From the NCBI GenBank assembly GCA_965153455.1, contig OZ234501.1, forward strand, positions 3,968,001 to 4,032,000: a DNA stretch of 64,000 nt, in the 5' to 3' direction. Of the stretch, positions 48,406 through 60,964 are shown one piece after another (position 1 is the stretch's first letter; every line of letters starts with the position of its first letter). This DNA is from Sphagnum compactum (taxonomy: Eukaryota > Bryophyta > Sphagnopsida > Sphagnales). Under the pieces are notes generated by a model, which did no database searches, had not been told where the DNA came from, and was given only the letters and a program-made list of their open reading frames with translations. Position numbers and translations under genes: made by a program.

Positions 48406-51400
48406 TGGTGCCACTGCAACAGATCATAAACAAGCTTAGGGGACACTGTAATGCAGTCTGTTGTGGTGTGTATGCCCCATACATTTGATACCTCTTCAAA
48501 AGAGAGTCTTCACTTTCTGAGAGTGATATTACAGTACAGCTGAAGCACTGGAGATGGCCAGCCAATGTTGTCTTCATCTACTCTAGAACCTTGCTGGTTG
48601 TTTTTTTTAAAGCAATATTTGATAGAACAGGCCAGTATGTTATAACTGGCTCAGATGACTGGTTTGTCAAGATCTGGTCTACAGAAACTGGGCTTTGCTT
48701 GTGCAGTTGTCATGGTCATGGTGATGAGGTGTGATTCCTGCTCTCTTTGCCTTTTCTTATCATCTTTGAGGTTTTGAACCTGATGTTAGTACTAGGTCTT
48801 GCCATAGTGTTAGATCAACAGATTAGTGCAAGTGGGCATTGCTCATGAGGGCTTCAACAGAGATCAAGCTTAGACAGATGATCTTTTTTTTAGGGAGATA
48901 TTACAGATTTGGCTGTGAGCAGTGGGAATACACTTGTCACTTCAGCATCAAACGACTTTTCAATCTGTGTTGTACGATCTACATTTATAACATCTCACCC
49001 ACAAGTGAAAAATCTTTCTGGTTGAGAGATTGTTACAGTAGCTACATTGTTGACTTGTATGTATATTTGCCTACTTGTACAGAATCTTTTGTTGATTGCA
49101 CAATCATGATAAATATGGCTGCATGTGATGATGCAGTGGCAATTGCCAAATGGAGTGCCCATCTCCTAGTTGAGAGGTCATATAGCTTCCGTTAATGCTA
49201 TTTCTTTCAGCCCTAGACAGGTTTGTGAGTGCCTCCTACTTTCGTATGTCTATTTCCCCTGTAAGAGTCTATGTGCAATAGCTAATATGTAGAAGTTGAT
49301 CATGTGTTTGAAACTCATAAGTCCCTTGCGTCCATTTTGTTGTTGTTGTCTTATGCAAAAGCAGATAGTACAGTAGGTTTTGAGGAATTCACATGTGTCA
49401 CAGAACATCTGATGATGGCACTTGCTGTATCTGGAATGCTACAAACTCATCCCTCAACTGACATGTTTATATGCCCAACCCCAAAGATGCTCTTACAAGT
49501 ATGTGGACTTGAACCCCCTGCTGGTGTTTTGTTCATATCTCTTTTACCTGATGGAGCATGCATTCCTTGCATGGATGATCCATGCCTTCATTCCCTATGG
49601 ATGTGGCAGCTGCTGAATTGATGAGGTTACGAATCCTTTGTGTCTTGTGTTTTCCTAGCATCAAGAGCAGGGGGTGCCCAGGCAATGCCTGAAGGACCTC
49701 CCAACAATCAAGTTCTCTGTGGCACTTTCAATGCAGACGGGACTCTATTTGTAACTGGGAGTTCAGACAAGATGGCCAGAGTACGAATCCCACTGCTTCT
49801 GCTTAGGAAGTTTCACTCATCTCTCTCATCATATGTGGACACTGTTCCGGCTCATCTAGCAATCTAGTTCTGCTTTTTGTGTCTGAATTGGATCTTATTA
49901 CTTTGCTTTTCGTGGATCTGTAGTCAAACAAAGCTGTTGATATTTTTTGCAATGGTTTTTGATATTGTTTCATATCACTGGACAGGTGTGGGATGCATGT
50001 AAATGGAATGATGACCGTATGGGGAGGCCCAACTATGAGCTGGACACCCTGAAGGGTTATGGAAATGATGTAAATAATGTTCAATTCAGGTTGAATGGTG
50101 GGTATAGGGTTTAGGGTTTAGCAGTTTTCATGTTGCCTATTTGATTTGTTTTTCAGGCTAATATATTTACAAACTTACATAGATGACGTCACTTACCAAG
50201 TCAGGATGCTTTTCGGAACTTGGAGACTGAATTGACAATGGGTTTGCAATTTTTCTTCTTTGAAGTGGGTGTGCAGCTTCATCAAGACTTTGGGCTGGAG
50301 ACATGAGCAAGCAGGAAGATCGCCAGTCTCATTTTGAAAACTCTTGGTCCCCACATGACAGTGTCATCACATGCTTGAGGGATGGCAGTGCCATTAATTG
50401 GATGCCCCCTACATCTGATGTGAGTTTGATGAGGTGTCATAATTACAATCAGTGTTGTCTTGAGCACCAGTTCATGCTTTAAAATTTCAGCTGGGTTTCG
50501 TGGCTTTCATCTGCAACTCTTTTAGTTGTTGTCATGTATCAGATACACTCCTGCCAGTACTGGCAAAAGTCTGATTCAAACAATGACAATCAGGTTGTGG
50601 CCTGGTGAAAGTATTCACTTGATCCTCACTAATTTATCGTTTCTTTTCTGTACAGGGCAAGGTGGAAAGGTGGCAAAAGGCCTATCAATTGCAAATACCC
50701 CACCACCAATGTCACCACATGAGCCACCCCAGGGGAATGGGCCTCCTCACCATGTCCCACTTGGGGTGAATATGATAGTGTGGAGCTTGGATACTTGTTT
50801 TATTCTTGCAGCCACTGTGGGTGAGGATTTTCTCGCCTGTACCATGAAATGCCATAAGGATTATATGATCTCATAGGTCAATTTTATAGCAATGCATGGA
50901 TGTGTCAAGGACTTTTCGGATTTAGTATTTTCACAGTACTAATGCTTTCTTTGTGTATCACTTTGTTTGCAAGCATGCACATTGAGATTTCAGTATTGGC
51001 CTGTGCATGGTCAACTTCTGAAGCTTACACAGACTGGTTGTGTCCTGTGCTCATGGGAGTGCAGATCACAGAATTTGTATGTGGAATGCAGTTGATGGCA
51101 GCTTGGTGCATTCACTGACTGGCCATGAAAAAAGCCTATACTTGCCTACCCTTGGCAATCTGTTTGGGTTGGACCAAGACCAGGACTAAGACTGCATAAC
51201 AGCATCATATGAGGGTTCTAGATTGCCACATCCTAATATATCTGGGATCTGATTCCAAGAGTATGGCTTCCAATTCCTCAAGCTTGCTGCTGTCTAATTT
51301 TTCTCGGCCATGTCAATGTTGTGGTGGGCTTGCAGACTTATATATTGAATGTCCATCCATTCACCCCAAGGATAGCCATGGGTGCAGGCTGTGATGGCCA

Positions 51401-51989
51401 TGTTATCATCTGGGATGTGAGTTGCTTTACTGAAAATCCACAGAACTTGTTTGACCTTTTTGGAGAACAAGACTGAATGCATTTGCTTATTGAAGAGCCT
51501 GGAACTGATGTCACCAAGCAAGCTTGTTGGATGATACTTGCAACTTTGGGAGGGGTATCTGATCAAAGTGTATGATATCGGAGAATATAACTTGGTTGAT
51601 GGCAACTTTTCTCCGTAAGTATTGATTGTTCTTTCCCATGGGAGCTGCTTTCACAAGTCTAGTGAAAGCTGAAACCACATATACATGGGTCCTGGATTTG
51701 GACATTTTCTGTGCTGACCAAATGAGGGGTGTTGTCATTTACAACTAGAATGTGAGGGTATCTGCAGTGATGGTTCATTGTCAGTGGTACCTGATGAAGT
51801 TGGCCAAATCTACATCTTTGGGACAGGGCCTGGAATGGCTAAGAAAGATGCAAAGCATGACCAAGTGGGTCCTTTTCTGCAATGTGGTTGGGTCACAATT
51901 GGTTCATTTATGGTGTTCCCAAGGTTTTCTTTCTGTGATAGCTAGGTGGGAGAATCTCCCGTGTGTTCTCTTGAGTCCTAAATCCAAGA

Positions 51990-52360
51990 GTCTAAGGGTC
52001 TCTTTCTATTAGGCTGCTGTTGTCATAGTTACACACAGTGTGCTGTGATCACAGTAGCCTAATAGAAAGCCACTAACATGGGGCCTTGTTGCAGGGACAG
52101 TGGCTTTCCATTCGAGAGCTGCAAGTGCATTGAAAATATGTAGTTAATCATTTTAGGAACTCTGGGAACACATGTTCTTTAAAAAAAATGGACAAATCTC
52201 ACTGTGTGGTGAGTCACAGTTTGACTCACAGTTCTCACAACTCCTGCAATTGGTCAATGCTTGACTGGTAGAGCTGCGAGATGAATGTGAGCACAGCTAG
52301 TTGGAAAAAACATAATGGAAAGCTGCTGTGATCAGAACAACCTAATGGAAAGATGTGCTA
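51990..52360. mobile_element. MITE copy 2, inside an intron of the WD40 pseudogene
   Basis: Begins GGGTCTCTTTCTATTAGGCT and ends CAACCTAATGGAAAGATG, giving inverted ends. The palindromic head (TTTCTATTAGGCTGCTG / CAGTAGCCTAATAGAAAG) and the inner words GGTCAATGCTTGAC and GTGAGCACAGCTAG match copy 1 at 24.9 kb. It lies between the exon ending at 51864 and the exon remnant near 52.55 kb. Confidence 0.75.
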
Positions 52361-53106
52361 AGTTGAGTAACTGGAATCCTGATTCCTTGGTATATGTCTT
52401 ACAGTTTTTCTCAGAGATTTTCAGCTCTTGGTTTGAATACAATTTGTCAATGTGCTTGATGTAGTAAGTAACCACAACCCAATGTCCTTGAATGTTTGTA
52501 ATTGTGTGACTTGTGCAATATCTCTGTAGCAGCATATATTTGGTGTAGGTTATTATCTTGCGTCTGGGTAATTGATTATCATAAATGGACTTTGCCTCAG
52601 GAGACCCAACTGCCCCCACATAGAGAAACATTCAAGACCTGCTACGGGATACAAGTATGTGCTGCCTCCTACCTATTAAGTCACCTTGCAAGAATGTAGG
52701 TCTAGCAATCCCTTGTTAGCTCATTGATTTACATCTACTGAATTACCTTTCTGTGCTTGCATGAGCATGTGATGATAGTGGACTATTTGCCTCTTTACCA
52801 GATTTGATTCCTTACCTGGAGCCCTATCAGAGTTCATACCAGCAGCAATGGTTGGGTGCTTTGGGAATTGAGTGGATGCCTTCCAATGTTTTCTTGTCCA
52901 TTGGAATGACTGATGATGCAGCAGCATATGCTGACCCTTCTAATTCCTCCACTGGCATTCTAACCAGCCATTGTGCCACCTTCACCTATTCAACAAAATC
53001 GGCAGCATCCTCAAACTGCACCTGGAAACTGATGGGTAATACAGCAGCCTTCTGAGGTTGATGAAGGGGAACAAGAAGTTGCAGATATGGGTGAGGATAA
53101 CAGGTT

Positions 53107-55910
53107 CTGATTACAGTGTGAGTGAGGCTACATAACCTAATGGTTTTCATGACTTGCACTATGGGTGCATGTGGATTTGCTCAATGGATGTATTGATATA
53201 TATGTTCAAGTGAGTGAGTGAGTGTAAAAGTTCCCCAGTTTCAGATTACATTTCCATATGGATGCATTGTGTGTGGAACTGCTCTGAATTGTCTTTTGAT
53301 GGAGATGGTGGCTTTTTTATTTCTTTGGAAGTGAAGGGGTTGGCTTGAAGAGGTGAGGAAGCCAAATTCCCAAAACATTTGCAACAGCATGACCTACATA
53401 AAGGAACTGTGCATGCATTTTCTGTCAGTGGGGACTCATGACAACTAGTCACTGCCATGCATGATAAAGGTTATTGTCTGATACTTTGCAGGTGACACTG
53501 ATGAGGTTATGCCTGTGTGTTCTTTTCATGTTGGTTTTGCTGGAACTGATATTACAGTTACCTTCAAAGTGCTATAATTGCTGAGCCTTTTTTGCTTGCT
53601 CATTGATCATCTCCCCTCTTTCTCACTTATTTTGTTTTTGAGGAGATAGGGGGTTTGGGGGTGATCTGTTTGCTAACCATATTGACTTCCCATTGGCATT
53701 TGATATGATGGAGTTTTGTGTCATGGCATTGCACTTGATATTCTGATGGTTGATCATCATAAGGGCCAACTCAGGGTCAGGATGACTAATTAATCCTGCC
53801 ACACAATCTTCCATTGCCAGTTGAGTGTCCAAGAGACCAAGAAGCAATCATAGATAAGTCTTGAAGTGTGTGGTGGATCCAATTTGATCATGTAAACTAC
53901 CTTTTCCACCATGTGGAGGGGGCCCTGATTCACAAACATGGTTCAATCATATGAAATCACAGGGTTCAATAGATACTACAAAATTTATAAATATTAAAAA
54001 TCATTTACATTATATTTGAAATATATTAGCATTTTTCCATACAATGTTACATGTTATTTTTGTATGTAAAAATATAGTTCGACATCACATAGTGTGAAGT
54101 GTCATTTCTTTCATAGTTGACTTCTTCATGTTTTGGGCTATCATAATGTGTAAACATATTTGTAATTAAAAAAATAAAATAGTAATGTTGTTGAAGTTCA
54201 AAGATGCACCCTCAAAAAAAACAGTGCAATGTCATTACATAAAAGGGGGCCATTGTAGTGTGCTTCGCCCCTCTACACTCATAATCTTCACCATAGCTCA
54301 AATTCAGTACTAAAGAACCAAACAATGAGTGCAAAACAATGTGTTGCCTTCTTTATACAGCCTATTTTTCTGCCAGAACATGATTGTGTCCCTTTAGATT
54401 CAAAGGTGTTTGATGGCCTGCATATCTGGTTTGTGCATGAAGATGTTCTGGATTAGGTCATTTTTTAGATCTCAAATCTAATGTATGTGCTATATAATAT
54501 TGATGCTTTGAATCTTTGTTAGTGACTCTCACAAGGTTATGACCACACTCATTGTCATGTTACCATTCAGAGTTGTGTTGTTGTGGAGATTCCTCTGCAA
54601 TCTCATGTACATAAGTGCTGTGTAACAATTGGATGGGTTTTGTCTGGTTTCAACATACTGTAATATGCCTTATGTACAGTGTTGACTTGGAAGCCAGCAT
54701 GGTGGAAAGCTTGGGAGACAAGGTGGTGGCACACTGCGGGGACAAAAGCAGGTATTGTAGGAATCAGCCCTAATGCTCTCAAACATGTTTCCTTTGACCT
54801 GGGCAGGGATCTTGAAATATGTGATGAACTTTCTCAATATATTAGTTAGAGTTGTGCCCAAATGTCTTGAGTTATGCTTAAGGTTAGTGTTGTCTGGCAC
54901 TAGGGATATTCAAATCGTCTTTTCAGAACCTACTTACTTACTCCCAAGGGGATGTTGTTCATGAGAAATTTTTTCTTTTCTGATCGTGCATTCCAGTTTT
55001 GCTTACCACGTGGACTACTGAGTTTCAGTAACTTTGCAAAATTCTCTGCAATCATTTGACAAACCTTAATGAATGCAGAGACCAGAGCAATCTAGACCTC
55101 AATTCTTCTCAACCAGAGAGCTTGTAGCTGTATCTTGAAACCAGGTTAGAACAACTTAAGATTTCCATGGATCTGGAGCTATGGCATGTGAATACTTCCC
55201 TGGGATCTGTGATGCAACCTCTGCTTGCAACCCACACCAAATTAATTGCAGCTGTCAATAGGAGCATAAAATTTGTGTTGGGTTCTGCTTAAAAGCTTAA
55301 AGGGGGATCTGCAGTCTGAGGAATAATAGCTTGCCTGTGTATGATGATCTCCAGGAGGCATTTTGTTCATTTGAGGGAATCCATGGACTGATGCCAATCA
55401 TATAAAAGAGACCCAAACCCTGGATGATGGGCATCTACTATGATGCCAAGTGGAACAAAATGTTTGGGGCTGTGATAGTCACCGTTATCATGTTCATATG
55501 CTTGGTACAAACTAAATGATCTGCAGAAAAGCTACAACAAGAACCTCACAGCAAAAGATTTGCAGTTGATAGCTAACTTGTCAATTTTATTGATGGTGAA
55601 AGATGGTGAGGTTCATGGTGCTCACCAATTCGATCTGGAGATGGAGAAAGACCCTAGACCCTAATATGGATGGCCAATCTTTTGGGGTAACTCACTATTG
55701 AAGGATTCTTGGGAAGTGGTGCATGCTTCTTCCCCACCAACACTGCTGTGGTTTTGCTCAATGGTACCTTCCTGGTGTTATTGTGGAATTTTCTTTGAGC
55801 AATCTCATAAATTGATATTTTGTGTTGAAGGACATTTCATTTACCCTCGCTTGTGCCATTTTGAAAACATAGTTAGTTAAGTGATCAAAGGCTTTTCAAA
55901 GTTGGGCTTG
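53107..55910. other. Unassigned stretch downstream of the WD40 pseudogene
   Basis: If the ancestral gene continued, its bromodomain exons should lie here, but none is recognisable. 53430-53570 matches 25890-26040 (dispersed repeat), and a weaker relative (AAGGTTATGACCACACTCATT) lies at 54533. Open frames are short and unrecognised. Confidence 0.4.
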
Positions 55911-57900
55911 AGTGACCCAGCACCCACCAGTGCACCATCCAAAAAATCCCATTCTGGGATGGGATGAAACTGTCCCCCAGGGGTCAGTTTACTTGGTCAG
56001 TATCTATATTTTTCTTCTGCTCCTTTTTTTCCCAGCTAGATTTTTTTCCCTAGCTCAGTTTTTTTATCACTTTTTTTTTGGCCCAACCCTGACCACAAGT
56101 TTTTTTTTGGGAAGCTCCTACCTACCCGAACCCACCTACCGCCTTTCTTCCTACCAACCCACCTACCTCCCTCATCTTGCTGAGTCCCTCCCCACCCACC
56201 TCCTTTTGTGCTCACTTCCATCGCCAAAACTTCCGACCTAGAGAGAGCTTGAGTAGCTCACAGCTTCAAGAACATGAAATCCACGAGAGCTTCAAGGGCT
56301 GTGAGCTTCAAGAGTGCCCCAACAAGAGGAGCTTCAACATGGTGGTAGCAGGAGCGCGAAAGCAAGAGGAGCTTCAAGGCGGTGGCAAAAGTGGGAGTTT
56401 GAAGGTAAGCTCCCTTCTCCTCCTTATTTTTTGCATTTTTTTGTTGTGAAGATGACAACGATGTCATCATCGTCTTCTTCTGTCTCTTCTTGCTGTGAAG
56501 AAGAAGACAATGATGATGGTGAACGTTTTGAGATTTTCCCACTAGGCCATATCTACTCTAGTAAATTAGGTTAGAAGCAACAACAAACAAGAATTTTGTG
56601 CTACAAAACCTAAATGAAAATCAAGACTTCTTGTTGCAAACTATTTTAAATTTTTATTTTCAAGAGTAATTTCCCAATTCCCTTGGGCCATGTCTAATCA
56701 TGCCAAATGTTGAGGTTTTTTGGAATTTCTATTTGATCATTTTTTATGCATGCAAGAGGACTTCACAGATATTTCAACCCATCTTGGTATTCAAAGTCCA
56801 TCATCCCTTACATTCCATATGATCTAGTTGTGTTCCGTGCTGCCTTCGAGAAGGTGATTGATCTTCACCCATGTTTTTATCATCTCGTTGATTCTTTGGA
56901 GTCTGTCTTTGTTTGTGTCTCTTTACATCCATGTTAGCTAGGATTTGTCACAAGTTTCGAGAACAAAAATTTGTTTGAGAAATTCATGGAGAGAGTCTGA
57001 TAGAAAATTTGGAAAAAAACTTGCTAAGGATTGACTGGGGAATCATTATTGTAAGGAATTTTTATTGGAGCTTGCAAATCCAGTATTGATGAAGATCTAT
57101 TATATGGTATGGCCGGACATGACCTAGCAGGCAGTTATCAAGAAGCTCATGACCAATGTGCCATTTGGAATGCTTTTGTCTAGAGGTTTAGATTCCTTTT
57201 TAGTGGCTGAAGTGGCATCACAACATCTCAACGACACTGAACCTGTTAATGTCTGGGGTACCCAATTTCACACTTTCTTTGTCGGCCTCAAGGTGATGAT
57301 AGATCTTGATTAGTACCTAAAACCTTTCAGTATGATTCCTATTTATGTGTAGTAATATATAATAGGATGGATGTGTAGATTACATGAATGATTTTTTGAA
57401 TTGGTTTTTTCAAAAAACTAGAATTCATTGTCATCATGGAATAAACTAAAAGTTGAAATTATTTAGCTTAGTGATCTAGATTACTTGAGCAATATTTTGA
57501 ATTGAGATCTAGGTGGGTTTTCTACTTTGGTTATAGGGATCACTTGATTTACGAGCTGTAAACGAAGTTGCAAATTACCTAAAAACAAACCACCATGAAC
57601 ACAATACCTTTCTTAGCAATTGTTTAAGGTAGCAATTTATCTTTGAGGCAACCACATATTTACCATTATGACATGTTCCCCATTTTAGGGCGGGGTTGTT
57701 TTGGACTTGGTCATTTTTTGCACATTTTTGTAGCACATGTCACCCATGTGTTTTTATTCAAGGCATTTTACTTTCATTTTACAACATCTTGTGTTAATAG
57801 TTAGAAATACATTGTCACATATTCTTATATGTATGTTTGATGAAATTATCAAAAAAATGATTCTACTTTTGCCCTCAAACTAAAAAACCTTTCTTTACCC
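55911..57900. other. Coding-like relic of unknown family
   Basis: Plus-strand text about 56746-56937 and 57050-57310, read with stops and shifts, gives protein-like runs such as YFNPSWYSKSIIPYIPYD and NVPFGMLLSRGLDSFLVAEV. The two stretches probably belong to one decayed transposon protein, possibly a transposase, but no catalytic motif is seen. The pyrimidine-rich part 56.0-56.2 kb and the frames to 56574 are not assigned. Confidence 0.3.
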
Positions 57901-57904
57901 AAAA

Positions 57905-58525
57905 AATAACAAGTTCAAACCTAGAAGGAAAGCAATACCTTCATGAAGGTATTCTATAAACACCATGGATTGAATTATTTTGGTTCAAGCTATTGGAGGG
58001 GTATTGCTTGTGCCCATAATTATTCAATGCACATGCAATACCCCTATTAGGGTATATTATAATTCCTTTGGTTCGATAACATATTTAAAAAATCCTAGAA
58101 GGGTATTGCATAACCATACCAAAACTTCGAAGGAAAGTAATACCCTATTTGGGGTTTTTTATAAACACCATGGGCTCCTAGAAGGGTATTGCATTGCCCA
58201 AAAATCTAGAAGGAATGTAATACCTTCATGAAGGTAATTTGTGAACACTATGGATTGAATTATTTTGGTCCAGGCTATTGGAAGGGTATTGTTTGTGCCC
58301 ATAATTACACAGTGCATGTGCAATATTTTTTTTAGGGTACATTAAAAATTGTTTGGGTTCCATCACATATTTATTGAAACTTGGAGGGGTATTGCATAAC
58401 CATACCAAAATTTAGAAGGAAATCAATACCCTATTTGGGGTAATTTACAAACATCATGGGCTCAATTATTTTGGTTTGGGTTATCAACGGGGTATTGTTC
58501 ATGCCCAAAACTACTTAATTCACAT
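57905..58525. repeat. Tandem repeat, unit ~285 bp, left part
   Basis: The sequence around TAGAAGGAAAGCAATACC recurs at about 57922, 58122, 58204 and 58409, giving a compound period of about 285 bp. GAAGGGTATTGCAT, CACCATGGGCTC and ATTATTTTGGTTCAAGCTATTG recur in the same order. The array continues at 60965 after the inserted CACTA element. Confidence 0.75.
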
Positions 58526-58934
58526 CACTACACCAAAATGTGTTTTAATTCACTTTGGGTTTCATTAGATTTTGAATGAATTTGGACTTTTTACCATGGT
58601 GAAACTAGTCAACCCCTAGTGAACAGGGACTAGTTGCTACAAATAATGAAATGGTCCACTAGTACCTAATGAAATACAAATTTACCAAGCCATTTCACTT
58701 GTTAGTTAATTAACTAGGTAGCATGAAAATTAATTAAATTTAAATTATTTAATATTATATATAATTTCATGATTTTCAGCCTATGAAGTATTGACATGTG
58801 TCACTACCTAGGCTAGGCTAAAAACCTAGCCAAAATACATAGGCCATGTACTCAACCTAAGTAGGCAACTGCTATAAGGAACTACATATGAGAATATTCG
58901 GTCAACTTATCACTATTGACCATAAACACACCAT

Positions 58935-58997
58935 TTTTGAAGTTTGATCCCCTGACCTTTAGGATAGAGATAAACACTTTTATCATCAAGCCATCAC
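58935..58997 (-). repeat. tRNA-like module 8
   Basis: The minus strand reads AGTGTGATGGCTTGATGATAA ... GGTCAGGGGATCAAACTTC, in the left part of the family 2 CACTA element. Its position corresponds to module 3 in the relic B1. Confidence 0.45.
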
Positions 58998-59279
58998 ACT
59001 TGTTGCGAAAATATGTTACATTACATTCTATTTATGAAATACTTTATTTTAAACATTACAAAAACATAAACTTTAAAAATTCATATCTTAATGAGATTTT
59101 GTCCAAATGAAATGAGTAAAATTTAATTAAATTTTTTTTTCAATATGTACTTTATATTATTTCCTTTTGAAAGTCTAAAATCATTTGAATTTTTTTTTGA
59201 ATATCATTATTTAATAACATTTCAATGACCATTCTTTTGAAAAAGAAAATGTTTAATAAATGGATTTTTTTTTTGCTAA

Positions 59280-60780
59280 TATATAATAATATTATGTATG
59301 TTAGGCTACTTTCAACTATTTTAGGGTTATTTTTCATTGTTCTAAATTATTTCACCTTACGTAATTTATGAATATGTATGGTTATTTTCACATTTTTTTG
59401 CTATTTTAGCTAAAAATAATAAAAAAAGAAACCTAGGTTACTTTCGGTTATTTTACGTTACTTTTGGTTATTTTATGTTAATTTTGACTATTTTAGGCTA
59501 TTTCACCTTAGACTATTTTAAATATTGTAAGTTATTTTTGGCTAATTTATGCTAATTTTAGCTATTATAGGCTATTTCACTTTAGGTTATTTGTGGCTAT
59601 TACAAATTATTTTTTACTATTCTAAGCTATTTCATCTTAGGTTATTTTTGGTTATGTGAGAATATTGTTGATTATTTTTGGTTATTAAAGGCTATTTCAC
59701 CTTATGTTATTATTGGTTATTTTAGGCTATATTACCATATGTTATTTGTGGCTATTTTATAGGTGGATATTATTGGTTATTCTATTGGTGGCTATTGGTG
59801 GCTATTTTATTGGTGACTATTATATTAGCGGCTATTAATGGCTATTGGTAGCTATTTTATTGTTGCCTATATATTCTATTGGTGGCTATAATTGGTTATT
59901 TTATTGGTGCCTATTAGTGGCTATTCTATTAAAGGCTATTGATGGTTATTTTATTAATGATTATTAGTAGCTATTCCATTGGTGATATTGGTGGTTATTT
60001 TAGGCTAAATTACCATAGGCTATTAATGGCTATTGGTGGATATTGGTGGTTATTTTAAGTTAAATTATCAAAAACTATTGGTGGCTGTTCAATTAGTGGT
60101 TATTGTTGGTTATTCTATTGTAAGCCATTGGTAGTTATCTTATTGGTGATTATTGATGGCTATTCTATTGGTGGCTATTAATGGTTATTTTATTAGTGAC
60201 TATTGGTGGCTATTGGTGGTTATTTTGGTTATTTTTTGTTATATTATGACTATTGGTGGCTATTTTATTATAAGCTATTATTACATATTTTAGGTTATAT
60301 TATCATAAGCTTTTGATAGTTATTTTATCATAGGTTATTTTAAATTATTTTTCATAAGTTAATATTGGTTATTCTAAGTTATTCTACCTTAAGTCATTAT
60401 ATTATATTTTAAATTATTTGAATTGTTATACTTAGGATAAAATAACTTATAATAACATAAAGTAGAATGACCTTGAATAACTTATAGTATAATTTGAAAT
60501 ACCATATATTAATTTAAAATAAAATAATTTAAGCTATAACGTAAGGTTAATTGAATAATTTAATTTAAAATGATTTAAAGTAAAAGCTATAGTAAGCTAG
60601 CTAGGATATCTTAAAGTAACATACTGTATAATAATTTATAATAGCCTATAATAACCTATAATAACATGAAATAATTTATAATAATTTAAAGTATAAATTA
60701 AACTAAGGTAGTATAAAATAATATAGGGTATCATAAAATAGTTTAGGGTATTTAAAACAATAACATAAAAAAAAACCTAT
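59280..60780. repeat. 'GGCTATTTTATTGGTGGCTATT' array with internal strand switch
   Basis: Drifted copies of GGCTATTTTAGG and GGTGGCTATTGGTGG fill 59.3-60.4 kb. From about 60420 the sense becomes AATAACTTATAATAAC. The same layout exists in the relic at 28.1-29.7 kb. Confidence 0.8.
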
Positions 60781-60964
60781 TTATCACAATAAAATATAAT
60801 AGTGAATTATGTCAACTAGTAGTGAAACATGATGATTACATAATGATATTATAATGAAATAACTTTAATCAGGGTGAGATCATTAAAGTGTAGTGAACTT
60901 ATTTCACTTTTAAGGTCCTATAGTGATTTAAGTTAATGAACTACACCCCATTTTTGTACTAGTG

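Larger units (their letters stand above)
48361..53106 (+). pseudogene. Unprocessed pseudogene of a plant BRWD/PHIP-type WD40-bromodomain protein (WD40 half)
   Basis: About 15 exon remnants follow the order of the plant WD40-bromodomain protein. In order: KLRGHCNAVCC (ends 48465), AIFDRTGQYVITGSDD (48613-48728), GDITDLAVSS (48894-48971), WQLPNGVPIS (49137-49220), TSDDGTCCIWNA (about 49400-49498), CGTFNADGTLFVTGSSD (49659-49780), VWDACKWNDD (49986-50089). Then HFENSWSPHDSVITC (50266-50419), GVNMIVWSLD (50656-50820), GSLVHSLTGH (51065-51135), VHPFTPRIAM (51336-51416), VYDIGEYNLVDG (51544-51614), DEVGQIYIFGTG (51768-51864), LPQETQLPPHR (to 52654), and IPYLEPYQSSYQQQ (from 52802). Most introns keep GT/AG and the correct phase. 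Lesions: TAG 49167-49169, TGA 49459-49461, a one-base loss in the C-run near 50700, a one-base loss near 52625, acceptor AA for AG before 51544 and no donor after 51135. N-terminal exons and bromodomain are not found. The parent protein would be a nuclear chromatin-associated scaffold. Confidence 0.85.
58526..60964. mobile_element. Complete non-autonomous CACTA-type element, family 2
   Basis: The left end is CACTACACCAAAATGTG and the right end is ACCCCATTTTTGTACTAGTG (complement CACTAGTACAAAAATGGGGT). The bases CAT lie on both sides (58523-58525 and 60965-60967), the 3-bp duplication. Removing the element and one CAT restores TTAATTCACATGCACTACCC, which matches another unit of the host tandem repeat (TCAATGCACATGCAATACCC at 58023), an independent proof of the insertion. 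The 2.4-kb interior is an AT-rich array with no transposase. The relic at 27.7-30.2 kb is a relative. Confidence 0.9.

Noticed and set aside
48361-53106. WD40-bromodomain gene as a functional gene
   Set aside because: Two in-frame stops, two frameshifts, a mutated acceptor and a missing donor are too many to blame on sequencing errors, and both ends of the gene are missing.
3649-58997. Functional tRNA genes
   Set aside because: The tRNA-like modules lack complete acceptor, D and anticodon stems.
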